Notes: generated by a model not told the origin, from the letters alone. DNA of 59,285 nucleotides from Mesohalobacter salilacus (GCA_003931895.1 RRZV01000095.1:1-59285); one strand, 5' to 3'. Positions 8,886-17,230 are shown, counted from the first letter of the stretch. Numbers and translations: made by a program.

Positions 8886-9907
8886 TGAAAACGCTTAAAC
8901 TTAGCTTATTTAGCATTTTAATCCTTTTAGTGGTTGTAATGTTTAATATCAGTTTAGGTTCTGTTTCTATTCCTTTACAAGATATAATTCAAGCTATTTT
9001 TACTGGAGAAAGCTCAGTCAATACCTGGACTTATATTATCTTAGATTACCGTCTTCCTAAAGCCATGACCGCTATTATTGTCGGTTCAGGTTTAGGTATA
9101 AGCGGTTTACTCATGCAAACATTTTTTAGAAATCCTTTAGCTGGTCCTTATGTTTTAGGCTTGAGCAGCGGTGCTGGTCTCGGAGTTGCTTTATTGTTGA
9201 TGGGCAGTGGACTTTTGGGGTTGAGTTTTGCAAATTCGTTGTGGTTTTCTAAAACAGCAGTCATTCTAGCATCCAGTTTAGGCAGTTTGATGGTGATGAT
9301 TGCCGTTCTGCTTACGTCTGTAAAAATTAAAGACAGCATGGCTTTGTTGATCATCGGATTGATGTTTGCGAGCTTAACTGGCGCTGTCGTCAATCTCCTC
9401 TCCTATTTTAGCGCTTCAGACGAATTACAGCAATTTGTATTTTGGTCTTTAGGTAGTTTAGGCGATTTGTCGTGGAGTGAAGTTTCAATTTTAGGAGTGT
9501 TTTGGCTTATGGGGTTAATGCTCTGTTTGTTTCTCATCAAACCTTTAGATGCGCTACTTATCGGCGAATCTTATGCAAAAAGTTTAGGCGTTAATATCAA
9601 AGTATTACAATACACCACGATTATCGCGACCTGTGTTTTAACTGGAAGTATCACGGCATTTGCTGGTCCGATAGCCTTTATTGGTTTGGCTATTCCACAT
9701 CTTATGCGTTTAGTTTTAAAAACCAACAAACACCTTATCATGTTGCCAGCCGTATGTTTTGGTGGCGCTGTAGTTATGTTGATTTGTGATAGCATTTCTC
9801 AGTTGCCAGGTTTTGATTACACCATTCCAATCAATGCCGTGACGTCTCTTTTTGGTGCACCGATAGTGATTTGGCTCATTTTACGCTCACGACAATTAAA
9901 CTTTTAA
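8885..9907 (+). CDS. FecCD-family ABC transporter permease
   Basis: Inner-membrane permease of the same importer, 340 aa, with the roughly ten hydrophobic helices of the FecCD/BtuC family. Recognisable family stretches are DYRLPKAMTAIIVGSGLGISGLLMQ, FFRNPLAGPYVLGLSSGAG, and FAGPIAFIGLAIPHLMRL near the cytoplasmic coupling helix. The start is GTG at 8885, sharing its G with the preceding TAG stop, which suggests translational coupling. The stop at 9907 is 3 nt before the ATPase gene. Call is secure; ligand unknown. Confidence 0.93.
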   Translation: MKTLKLSLFSILILLVVVMFNISLGSVSIPLQDIIQAIFTGESSVNTWTYIILDYRLPKAMTAIIVGSGLGISGLLMQTFFRNPLAGPYVLGLSSGAGLGVALLLMGSGLLGLSFANSLWFSKTAVILASSLGSLMVMIAVLLTSVKIKDSMALLIIGLMFASLTGAVVNLLSYFSASDELQQFVFWSLGSLGDLSWSEVSILGVFWLMGLMLCLFLIKPLDALLIGESYAKSLGVNIKVLQYTTIIATCVLTGSITAFAGPIAFIGLAIPHLMRLVLKTNKHLIMLPAVCFGGAVVMLICDSISQLPGFDYTIPINAVTSLFGAPIVIWLILRSRQLNF

Positions 9908-9910
9908 TCT

Positions 9911-10681
9911 ATGCGACTAGAGACACGAAATTTGAGTATTGGTTACGATAAGCCTCGATTGGAAGTAGCTCAATCAGTCAATATCAAAATAAAAGATACG
10001 GGCTTAACTGCTGTAATTGGCGTCAATGGTTCTGGAAAATCAACTTTAGTCAAAAGCCTAGCTGGGCTTTTAAATGTTCAAGCAGGAAACATTTTGTTAT
10101 ATAATCAACCACTTGATTCTTATAACATTAAAGACATCGCCAAAAAAATAAGTTTGGTATTGACCAAACAGCGTCTACCTCAACACCTCAGTGTTATAGA
10201 TTTTGTAGCTTTAGGTCGACAACCGTACACCAATTGGCTGGGTTTACATGAATATCAGGACAAAAACCATATCATCAAAGCCCTTAAACAAGTGGAGCTT
10301 TACGAGATTAAAGATAAAGCCTGCTCTACCCTAAGTGACGGTCAGTTGCAAAAAGTGTTGATCGCAAGAGCAATTGCACAAAACACACCTATAATTATAT
10401 TAGACGAACCTACGTCACACTTAGACATGTATCACAAGGCTATGGTACTGAATTTGCTAAAAGATATTAGCACAAACCACGATAAATCTGTGGTTTTTGC
10501 CACGCATGAGATAAATTTAGCTTTACAACTCTGTGATACTGTTATTTTAATAAAACATAAAAAAGTCATTCAAGATACGCCTCAAAATTTAATTCGTAGT
10601 GGTGTATTACACGAATTATTTCCCCAAGATCTGATTAAATTTGATGAAGAAGCTCAACTTTTTAAAATGAATAGAATTTAA
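9911..10681 (+). CDS. ABC transporter ATP-binding protein (metal-chelate importer)
   Basis: Cytoplasmic ATPase of the importer, 256 aa. Walker A is GVNGSGKST (about 37-45), the signature is LSDGQ (about 142-146), Walker B is IIILDEPTSHLD (about 163-174) with the D-loop, and the H-loop is FATHE (about 196-200). FVALGRQPYTNW matches the Q-loop-following segment of FepC/BtuD-type proteins. Immediately downstream of the permease, it completes the operon. Confidence 0.95.
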   Translation: MRLETRNLSIGYDKPRLEVAQSVNIKIKDTGLTAVIGVNGSGKSTLVKSLAGLLNVQAGNILLYNQPLDSYNIKDIAKKISLVLTKQRLPQHLSVIDFVALGRQPYTNWLGLHEYQDKNHIIKALKQVELYEIKDKACSTLSDGQLQKVLIARAIAQNTPIIILDEPTSHLDMYHKAMVLNLLKDISTNHDKSVVFATHEINLALQLCDTVILIKHKKVIQDTPQNLIRSGVLHELFPQDLIKFDEEAQLFKMNRI

Positions 10682-10693
10682 ATTTGCCTAAAT

Positions 10694-10724
10694 TTTGTGG
10701 TAAGATTTAAATGAAATATATTTG
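10694..10724 (+). promoter_or_regulatory. Bacteroidota promoter of the tRNA-Arg(ACG)/GIY-YIG unit
   Basis: TTTG (10694-10697), a 19-nt spacer and TATATTTG (10717-10724) match the Bacteroidota consensus very well. Transcription would start around 10731, just before the broken tRNA 5' copy at 10737. It probably was the original tRNA-Arg promoter and would now transcribe the nuclease gene and the intact tRNA together. Confidence 0.75.
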
Positions 10725-10736
10725 CAACCCCAAAAC

Positions 10737-10784
10737 GGCCTCGTGGCGCAACTGAATACCTGCCTGCCGGCAGGCAGGGCGCAT
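10737..10784 (+). pseudogene. Broken 5' copy of tRNA-Arg(ACG) carrying a palindrome
   Basis: GGCCTCGTGGCGCAACTGAATA (10737-10758) repeats the first 22 bases of the intact tRNA at 11030. It is then interrupted in the D-loop by the perfect 20-bp palindrome CCTGCCTGCCGGCAGGCAGG (10759-10778), and resumes with GCGCAT (10779-10784), the next six tRNA bases. After that the sequence diverges into the nuclease gene leader. So the element begins within the tRNA and leaves a hairpin-bearing remnant. Confidence 0.8.
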
Positions 10785-10791
10785 AAGAGAT

Positions 10792-11052
10792 ATGAAATAT
10801 TATGTATATGTTCTTAAAAGTAAAAAGGATGGAAGACTTTACAAAGGTTTTACAACTAGATTAAAAGATAGAATAAATGAACATAATAACGGGAAAACTA
10901 AATCTACAAAGGGTTATAGACCTTGGGAATTAGTATATTGCGAAATATTTTTCACTGAAAAAGAAGCAATTAAGAGAGAAAAATATTTCAAAACAGGCTC
11001 TGGAAGAGAATTTCTGAAGAGCAGAATAAGGCCTCGTGGCGCAACTGAATAG
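10792..11052 (+). CDS. Small GIY-YIG nuclease (URI type) fused into a tRNA-Arg gene
   Basis: 86-aa protein made almost entirely of a GIY-YIG domain: YYVYVLKSKKDGRLYKGFT covers the GIY/YIG strands (here YVYV and YKG), RLKDRINEHN supplies the Arg, and EKEAIKREKYFK the metal-binding Glu. Such short UvrC-like nucleases are common in Bacteroidota. The oddity is its position: the last codons, encoding RPRGATE, are the first bases of the intact tRNA-Arg gene, and a broken copy of the same tRNA end lies upstream. It behaves like a homing or insertion element that restores its tRNA target. Whether it cuts tRNA genes is inference. Confidence 0.85.
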   Translation: MKYYVYVLKSKKDGRLYKGFTTRLKDRINEHNNGKTKSTKGYRPWELVYCEIFFTEKEAIKREKYFKTGSGREFLKSRIRPRGATE

Positions 11053-11103
11053 CGCATCTGATTACGGCTCAGAAGGTTGCAGGTTTGAATCCTGCCGAGG
11101 TCA
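11030..11103 (+). tRNA. tRNA-Arg(ACG)
   Basis: 74 nt folding as a standard cloverleaf. The acceptor GGCCTCG pairs with CGAGGTC (one G-U). D-stem GCGC/GCGC; anticodon stem TCTGA/TCAGA with loop TTACGGC, anticodon ACG; T-arm GCAGG-TTTGAAT-CCTGC; discriminator A. Its first 23 bases double as the end of the GIY-YIG reading frame. Confidence 0.93.
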
Positions 11104-11123
11104 CGAATAAATACTTCAATAAG

Positions 11124-11156
11124 AAAAAACGCCAAGCTTGCTTGAGCGTTTTTTTG
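11124..11156 (+). terminator. Rho-independent terminator after tRNA-Arg(ACG)
   Basis: AAAAAACGC and GCGTTTTTTT pair around a short CAAGCTTGCTTGA loop and end in a T run, 20 nt after the tRNA. Confidence 0.8.
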
Positions 11157-11175
11157 TTTGAGCTATTTTCAAAGC

Positions 11176-11212
11176 GGAGCTTTGTCAGGATCTATAATCC
11201 TGCCGAGGTCAC
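11176..11212 (+). pseudogene. tRNA-Arg 3'-end remnant, copy 1
   Basis: A segment ending AATCCTGCCGAGGTCAC is identical to the last 17 bases of the tRNA-Arg(ACG) 3' region, preceded by GGAGCTTTGTCAGGATCT. The anticodon arm is missing. It is followed by its own terminator-like hairpin (AAACCCT...AGGGTTT, about 11221-11249), as if a whole tRNA 3' end plus terminator had been duplicated and then decayed. Confidence 0.65.
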
Positions 11213-11343
11213 TTAAAGCGCAAACCCTGCATGAAAATGTAGGGTTTTGTTTTTTCTGGAAAAGCTGAGCAATAGCTCAAGGCTTTGGAAGAAAAAACTA
11301 AAACCTCATCGCAATAGCGATGTATGGTTTGCATTTTCAGGTG

Positions 11344-11380
11344 GGAGCTTTGTCAGGATCTGTAATCCTGCTTAGGTCAC
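11344..11380 (+). pseudogene. tRNA-Arg 3'-end remnant, copy 2
   Basis: GGAGCTTTGTCAGGATCT then GTAATCCTGCTTAGGTCAC repeats the 37-bp unit at 11176-11212 with three differences. It is again a truncated, T-arm and acceptor-only copy of the tRNA-Arg(ACG) 3' end. Together with the tRNA it makes three 3' ends in 280 bp. No gene lies in 11104-11511. Confidence 0.6.
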
Positions 11381-11501
11381 GATAAGCTTAAAACCAACCT
11401 GACATTTTTGTATTTTTTAAGACCAACGTCAAAAGCATCAGGTTTTTGTAAGTGTTGGATAAGAAAAACTCATTCTCTTGTGTATTAAATTTTTAGTAAA
11501 T

Positions 11502-11583
11502 TAATCAAAAGTAGCTCCGCTAGGAATCGAACCTAGATCTAAAGTTTAGGAAACTTTTGTTCTATCCATTGAACTACGGAGCC
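11502..11583. repeat. Left attachment repeat (attL) of the integrative element
   Basis: 82-bp direct repeat of 56172-56253, with two mismatches (11516 T against C, 11568 A against G). It spans the whole left tRNA-Arg(CCT) plus TAATCAAAAG next to its 3' end. The perfect 51-bp core, 11517-11567, covers the T-arm, anticodon arm and part of the D-arm, and should contain the crossover. Confidence 0.8.
11512..11583 (-). tRNA. tRNA-Arg(CCT), left copy at the element boundary
   Basis: 72-nt cloverleaf on the minus strand. Acceptor GGCTCCG/CGGAGCT, D-stem GTTC/GAAC, anticodon arm AAAGT-TTCCTAA-ACTTT with anticodon CCT, T-arm CTAGG-TTCGATT-CCTAG. It folds as a complete tRNA, but the bases upstream of its 5' end (11584 on) belong to the element and show no TAnnTTTG promoter. 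It is probably the recombined left copy and may be silent. Confidence 0.85.
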
Positions 11584-11643
11584 TTTATATTTTAATTAAA
11601 TAATTGATTATCAGTATATTAATATTTTAAAAATTTTTAAAAA

Positions 11644-11704
11644 TGTTGACCACATGTTGACCACTTTCAAGAAATATAAAAAATGTTGACCATTTGTTGA
11701 CCAC
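11644..11704. promoter_or_regulatory. Putative integrase arm-type binding sites, left end
   Basis: Four TGTTGACCA(C/T) motifs in the same orientation at 11644, 11655, 11684 and 11695. They form two pairs with an 11-bp period, so the members of each pair lie on one face of the helix. The same paired motif recurs at 56084-56104 just inside the other end. They lie between attL and the integrase gene, as expected for arm sites. Confidence 0.65.
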
Positions 11705-11735
11705 AAAATGTATATTTAAAACATAAATATAAGAC

Positions 11736-13295
11736 ATGTCAAAATCTGTAAGCATAGTTTACTCAAAACGTTCAAACGAACAAGATTTTGGTTATTTGAA
11801 TTTAAGAATAATCGAGAACAGGAAAACTCAAAGAAAATCTTTAAAAATAAAATTAACCGATACTCAGTTTAAAAACTACTTTAATGAAAATAAACAGAGA
11901 TTTCGTAAAAACTCCAATTTCCCAGAAGGAAAAAAGTACAATAAAAAAATTGAGAAAGCACTTTCTGAACATGAAATAGAGGAAAGTAATGAAAAAGACA
12001 ACATTTCTTTTATAAAATATTTTCAGAGGAAAATAAATTTGATTAATAATCACGGCACTAAAATTAAAAAACAAGTGGTTCTTAGTAAGCTCGAAAAATT
12101 TTTAAAATATAGTGGAAAAGACGACCTTATGTTCAATGAAATTACACCAACATTTACAGAGAATCTTTTTTATTATCTTAAAAATAATAAAGACCCAAAA
12201 AAGTTGTCTAAAAACGTTGCTATTCATTACATCAAGATAATTAAGTCAATAATAAATAAGGCTAAAAAGGAAAGAAAGTATGTTTTTAAATATGACCCAT
12301 TTTCTTCATTAGACTTAAAGAAAGGGCCAACATCACCAAAATTTTTGAAAGTTGAAGATTTAGTGAAGCTTACAGATTCAGAAGTTGAAGAACAATATAT
12401 TGATAGAGCTAGAAACCTTTTCTTATTTCAAGTTTTCGCAAACGGTATGAGAATCTCTGATGCATTGATGTTAAGATTTTCAAATTTCAATAATGGAAGA
12501 CTTAAATATAAAATGCAAAAAACGGGAACAGAACTGGAATTTCCTTTGAATGTTTACCTGTGTGTTTTATTATCAAAATTTCATCCTGATTTATTTAACT
12601 ATAATGATTCAAAGCAAAATGAAAAGATTGCTTTAAAATTCGAAGGTGAAAGAGATTATATGACTATTCATGAATTAAATGAAGAAATTGATAGAAATCA
12701 TCTAATTCATTTTTCTAAAAAACCTGAACAGAATGAGTTTTTGAAAAAAATAATAGATGAAGATTTAGAAAGTGAAGATAAGTTGATTCATTACTATGGT
12801 TATAATATTGATTCTACTTCTGAAAACTTTGAGTATCTCAAATACCTAATCGACCGAAAGCAGAAGTTAAATGAAGAAATAGATAAACACTTCTTAGAAA
12901 ACTTTTTTAAGTCTTTGCAGGATTATGAAACCGATAAAAAGGATGAGTTTATCTTTCCTTTTCTGGATAAAGAATTATTTGAAAATAACGATTCTGAATT
13001 GACAGAAACTCAATACAAACATTTAAAACATAAGACTATTGTTATTAACCGAAACCTAAAAAAATTGCAGAATTTAGTAAACATCAAGAGCAACATTAGC
13101 ACTCACGTTGCAAGGCATACATTTGCGAATCTCATTTTAACAACTGGAGAAGCAAATATGTTTGAAATCTCTAAGCTTTTTGGACATTCCAGTTTACAAA
13201 TCACAGAAATTTATTTAAGACAGAATTTCGATTCAAGTCGTCTTGATGATTTAAGTATAGGCGTTCAAGGTAAATTTAGGTCTAAAAATTTGTAA
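11736..13295 (+). CDS. Tyrosine recombinase/integrase of the element
   Basis: Site-specific recombinase, 519 aa. Residues about 60-180 form an N-terminal SAM-like core-binding domain. Catalytic residues visible are Arg in ANGMRISDALML (about 238), HxxR in STHVARHTFANL (about 457-460), His in LFGHSS (about 483) and Tyr in ITEIYLRQ (about 491). The spacing between the first Arg and HxxR, about 220 residues, is roughly twice the norm: a charged helical insertion (about 300-410) sits inside the catalytic domain. It lies 150 bp from the left attachment repeat and reads into the element, so it is the likely integrase for the tRNA-Arg(CCT) site. Confidence 0.92.
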   Translation: MSKSVSIVYSKRSNEQDFGYLNLRIIENRKTQRKSLKIKLTDTQFKNYFNENKQRFRKNSNFPEGKKYNKKIEKALSEHEIEESNEKDNISFIKYFQRKINLINNHGTKIKKQVVLSKLEKFLKYSGKDDLMFNEITPTFTENLFYYLKNNKDPKKLSKNVAIHYIKIIKSIINKAKKERKYVFKYDPFSSLDLKKGPTSPKFLKVEDLVKLTDSEVEEQYIDRARNLFLFQVFANGMRISDALMLRFSNFNNGRLKYKMQKTGTELEFPLNVYLCVLLSKFHPDLFNYNDSKQNEKIALKFEGERDYMTIHELNEEIDRNHLIHFSKKPEQNEFLKKIIDEDLESEDKLIHYYGYNIDSTSENFEYLKYLIDRKQKLNEEIDKHFLENFFKSLQDYETDKKDEFIFPFLDKELFENNDSELTETQYKHLKHKTIVINRNLKKLQNLVNIKSNISTHVARHTFANLILTTGEANMFEISKLFGHSSLQITEIYLRQNFDSSRLDDLSIGVQGKFRSKNL

Positions 13296-13507
13296 TTTCT
13301 ATCCTGCATTTAAAAGGACTTTCTTAAATAAAAGAAAAAGGTACTAAAACGTACTTCTGTGTATATTCAATTCTAACTAATAACAGAGTCAGTAGAGTAT
13401 TTTCAATCATAAAACCTTATATCATATTATGAATAAAATGGAATAAGTCAATTTAAACTTGTTCCAAAGCAAACAATTCACTGCCATAACCTCTTTAAAT
13501 CAATTCA

Positions 13508-15187
13508 ATGGAACTTTTAGCCAATAAGCCGATAACAGAGCAACTTAACCTAAGATATCCTCTAAGAGCCTACCTGGACGATGGTTCAAACGAGTTTAAT
13601 AGCACACCTATTGAAGAAAAGGTAAATACACTTGCAAGACTTGTCGACAAGGGATTTGGTTTAAACGACGTTGTAAAACATTATAAACAGCAATACAGCT
13701 TACCCGGTTATAAGCACATCTTAGATAATCTAGACTTCACACTAAAAGAATACATTTCTTTTTTGGCCACAGGTAATATAGTCAACTGTGAAACTTTTAC
13801 AGCCTTGGAAGAAGCCTCTGATAGAGAAATTACCAAACTACTAACAGAACTTTTAAAAGAATTTATTTTAAAAGAATATAGCGCTACTAGCTTAGTACTA
13901 AGTTATATTGACTTTAAGTATCATAATGAACCGAAAGAGTACAAGAAAATCAGTGGATTCCTGAATATAGACTTTGATTCAGAAGAGGCGGAATTTAAAC
14001 ATTTTCAAGGGGTTTGTAAAGAAAACAACTTCAATGAAGAGGCTATTGAAAAAATTTACAACAAAGGGGAGGGTGAGTTTGAGTGGGACAACATTCCACT
14101 ATTTAAATTTTTAAAAGAATATGTTTTACCTGATTTAGGTAAAGTGGATTTAGGAAATAGATTTGGCTCCAATGAAAGAAGTTTAAGTTTTGATGAGGAA
14201 GGTATTAGAGGTGGTCCTAAATCGGTAGCTTACTTCATAAATAAACATATTAAAAATAAAGCCAGAATAAGTTGCGACAGTGATTATCGTAAATCTTGTT
14301 TATTAAAGTTGTCAATTGATTTAGTCGAGATTCTCTATTTCGACAAACCTTTGTTTGATTATAATGTGTTTCATATCAAAAACGAATTTATGAGAGAGGG
14401 CTTTATAGAAGAACTTTTTGATAGTGACCAAGCAGCTCTTTTAGTTGAGGGCAATTTTAGAGAAATCGAAAACAACCCTGAGGTACAGAAGGATGAGGTT
14501 TATCGAAAAAATAAATTAAGATTTATTGGACTATGGGGTGAACTCAATGCTTCTTTAAGACAAAAAGATACATTGATTGTAGCTTCATATCGAGGGCATA
14601 GTGAAGTTAAAATTGGTTTAATTAAGAATTGCTCACAAATAGAAATAGACCCGCTAAATCCAGCTTATAGGACTTTACAGTTAACAGAAGTAAAAACGAT
14701 AATCAAAAAAGAACATGTTATACTAGATTGGATAACTCGGTCAAGATTTATGCTTAACAAGATAACTGATAAGTCTGATTACATCACTTCAAAGTACTTT
14801 GGAAAAAAGCCAAATACTACTTATGAAAATTTAAGTGATTATTCGATTAAATTGATGTGCATGGAATGGTTGAGAACCAGACTCGCCCCAAAGCAATATC
14901 GCATTAAATATCTTACAAAATTTTCAAGGCAATTAATGACCAACGTTGATATTTATGGACTAACGGCAGATAATAAAGTAGTTGCTGCAAAAGTTATATT
15001 TCTAAATCAGCGTGATATAATTCAAGAGGTATTAAATCAGTTTCATCAAAGTAAAAAGACATTGAATATTGTTTTTAGTGAAATTGATATCGAGACTTCT
15101 ATTCATGTTTATAACACTAAAGAAATTTTCAATCAGCTTTATGAGAGTAAGTACAGATGCTTTTTAGCTAATCTAGTAGGAGATTAA
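13508..15187 (+). CDS. Unknown 559-aa protein with possible nuclease-like C-terminus
   Basis: I do not recognise this protein. It is soluble and mostly helical, with no signal peptide. Near residues 355-390 there is LIVASYRGHSEVKIGLIKN, followed by WITRSRFMLNK. The C-terminal part has a Glu in CMEWLRTRLAP (about 460), an Asp in NVDIYGLTADNKV (about 480), then VVAAKV. This order resembles a PD-(D/E)xK fold, but the usual E/Q-x-K is A-A-K, so activity is doubtful. It lies alone between the integrase and a run of convergent minus-strand genes. A cargo gene with a restriction-like fold is one reading. Confidence 0.6.
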   Translation: MELLANKPITEQLNLRYPLRAYLDDGSNEFNSTPIEEKVNTLARLVDKGFGLNDVVKHYKQQYSLPGYKHILDNLDFTLKEYISFLATGNIVNCETFTALEEASDREITKLLTELLKEFILKEYSATSLVLSYIDFKYHNEPKEYKKISGFLNIDFDSEEAEFKHFQGVCKENNFNEEAIEKIYNKGEGEFEWDNIPLFKFLKEYVLPDLGKVDLGNRFGSNERSLSFDEEGIRGGPKSVAYFINKHIKNKARISCDSDYRKSCLLKLSIDLVEILYFDKPLFDYNVFHIKNEFMREGFIEELFDSDQAALLVEGNFREIENNPEVQKDEVYRKNKLRFIGLWGELNASLRQKDTLIVASYRGHSEVKIGLIKNCSQIEIDPLNPAYRTLQLTEVKTIIKKEHVILDWITRSRFMLNKITDKSDYITSKYFGKKPNTTYENLSDYSIKLMCMEWLRTRLAPKQYRIKYLTKFSRQLMTNVDIYGLTADNKVVAAKVIFLNQRDIIQEVLNQFHQSKKTLNIVFSEIDIETSIHVYNTKEIFNQLYESKYRCFLANLVGD

Positions 15188-15196
15188 CATTATTAA

Positions 15197-15325
15197 ATAA
15201 ACATAGAAACTTTAGCACATAAGAATTTTCAAGTCATCAAGTTCTATAAAAATCTAGATATGGACGAGAGTAAATATCAACGCTTTAATCAGAAGTGTAC
15301 TGAAATTTTTATTTTAAAGTACTAA
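15197..15325 (+). pseudogene. Possible C-terminal gene remnant
   Basis: An open frame without a start codon encodes a coding-like tail containing LAHKNFQVIKFYKN and MDESKYQRFNQKC and ending ILKY-stop. It begins right after a TAA, has no ATG, and overlaps the end of the convergent lipoprotein gene by a few bases. It may be the tail of a lost gene; the family is not recognised. Confidence 0.3.
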
Positions 15326-15905
15326 TTGAAAGTATATAATCTCCAGTTATCGTGATACTATAATCTGAACCATCAGTATAAGTTACCTCATATCTGCCTT
15401 GAATTCCATATTCTGTTTCAGTTTGACTGTCTTTTAATACAAATATATTTTCAATAGTATTAGTGTTATTTTGAGAATCGTCCACAAACAAACTTTTGTC
15501 TGTTTCATCATAATACATTATCAATTCAAAATTATTTAGGCATTCTGAATCAGGAACACCCAAGCCATCTACTTCCGTGGTAACTTGAATAAAAGAATCA
15601 CTTGTTTCATCAAAGTCAGATTTTAATTCTTCATGTGCCATGCCTATTGTGAATGAGAATTCTGAATTCTCTATATAAACAATAGCCAAAGTGGCATCCA
15701 AATCAGATGTAGGATCAGCACAGTTATCATAATCAGAACCAATTGCATAGGCCATAAATGTTTCCTCATAAGTTTCTCCATTCCTTGTTAATCTCATGTA
15801 ATCTTCACCCTCTAAAGGATTAGAATCAGAATTAGAATCATCAGAAGAGTTACAGGAAATAAACAAAATAAGTGGGATGATTAAAAGTAAACTAAGCTTT
15901 TTCAT
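15309..15905 (-). CDS. Lipoprotein of unknown function
   Basis: About 198-aa exported lipoprotein. The frame opens at 15956, but the ATG at 15905 gives a clean lipoprotein signal, MKKLSLLLIIPLILFISC, followed by an acidic Ser/Asp-rich linker (NSSDDSNSD), so that start is used. The rest is beta-rich with short acidic stretches and ends YTDGSDYSITITGDYILSIST. No family recognised. It is transcribed away from the 559-aa gene, first of a run of minus-strand cargo genes that include other envelope proteins. Confidence 0.7.
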   Translation of the reverse strand: MKKLSLLLIIPLILFISCNSSDDSNSDSNPLEGEDYMRLTRNGETYEETFMAYAIGSDYDNCADPTSDLDATLAIVYIENSEFSFTIGMAHEELKSDFDETSDSFIQVTTEVDGLGVPDSECLNNFELIMYYDETDKSLFVDDSQNNTNTIENIFVLKDSQTETEYGIQGRYEVTYTDGSDYSITITGDYILSISTLK

Positions 15906-16087
15906 AATTAATTTAATTGCTTTAAACGAATATACATTTTCTATGAAATTCATCAACCTGGAAAAAATCTAAATTGATTTATTTCTTACCCTGTTTTTAG
16001 TTATCTGTTGGGACCCCTTTTCAATTTATTACTAAAAACCTCTTAACAAAAAACTCACCCCGTGCTTTTTGAAATGTAATTCGTATT

Positions 16088-16972
16088 TTATTCTCTTAAC
16101 TTGATGAAGGATTTCAATATATAACCTACATGCCCGTGTACTCTAGCTTTAAAATAATTCTCATCTATCTTTCTAAGTATTAAAATGTTAGAATCCTTTG
16201 GACATACATATATTACCTTTGCATTTATATCAGGTTTTGATAAAAGCTTTTTTTCAAATACTGGATTATCAAAAGTTGTCATATAACTTTGAAAACCTGT
16301 TGACTCTTTATTCTCATAAGAATTTTGTGTGACATTATTTTTTTTGCTAGAATAATAACCATTTTCAATTCTTTTGACTCTATCAGCAATAGGTTTTCGA
16401 TATTTTATTTTAAGAGATTTTTTATACCATTTTATGCTTTCCTCTTCATTACCAAGAGCTAAATTTGCTTGCCCTAATAGCATATGGAACTCTGAATCTA
16501 CTGCATTAACTTTTAAACCAAGTTCAGATAACTTTATTGCTCCATAATAATTTTCGTCTTCCAAATTTTCAAAAATCTTTTGTTTTAATTTCTTGATTGC
16601 CTTTGATAATTCTACAATGTTGTTAATGTCTATATTATTAATCTGATTATACATGGCACCGTCAATATAAGTGACTTCGGTTGCCTTAAAACCTCCTGAA
16701 TTATTATTTTTTTTAGAATAGAGGGCTGTTTGAAAACCTCGATTGTAACCATCTTTAAAGCTATTGGAATTTTCATATGCATTAGGAACTGGTGAAACAG
16801 GTGGAGACTGTGGTACGCAACTTAAATTTGAATCATGACAATAACCTTCTGAATAACCTTTTTTAAAACCCTCTGAAAAGTTAGATTGAGCGTTAATTAA
16901 TAATGGTAAATTAAATACTATCAATATTAATATTACTTCAAAGTTTTGATTTAAATTAAATATTTTTTTCAT
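16088..16972 (-). CDS. Secreted TPR protein with C-terminal SH3-like domain
   Basis: 294-aa exported protein. N-terminal signal peptide ends near LLINAQ. Next comes a segment with repeated Gly-Tyr motifs (GFKKGYSEGYCHD, SFKDGYNRGFQTALY). The middle (about 125-200) has one to two tetratricopeptide-like helical pairs: NYYGAIKLSELGLKVN, FHMLLGQANLALGNEEESIKWYKKSLKI. The C-terminus (about 245-294) resembles a bacterial SH3 domain, with KVIYVCPKDSNILILRK and FKARVHGHVGYILKSFI. Likely periplasmic; function unknown. Confidence 0.7.
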   Translation of the reverse strand: MKKIFNLNQNFEVILILIVFNLPLLINAQSNFSEGFKKGYSEGYCHDSNLSCVPQSPPVSPVPNAYENSNSFKDGYNRGFQTALYSKKNNNSGGFKATEVTYIDGAMYNQINNIDINNIVELSKAIKKLKQKIFENLEDENYYGAIKLSELGLKVNAVDSEFHMLLGQANLALGNEEESIKWYKKSLKIKYRKPIADRVKRIENGYYSSKKNNVTQNSYENKESTGFQSYMTTFDNPVFEKKLLSKPDINAKVIYVCPKDSNILILRKIDENYFKARVHGHVGYILKSFIKLRE

Positions 16973-17230
16973 CTTATAAATTTACCGAAAATTAATTATC
17001 GACTAGTTGTAATATGTTTATAATCTTGGTTGTGTATGTGTTTTTGGCGGGAAAATAGGCGCAAGTTTTTCTGTTTAACTATTAAATCTTAAAAATACTA
17101 AAATTCTTTATTAAGTCAGATTAAAAGCCATAATACATAGTGTTGATTACAAAGCACTAAATATATCTTCAAATATTTTGACAAATGCGAGTCGACCAAT
17201 TGATATATTTCGTTGTTAAAGCTTGTTTGC

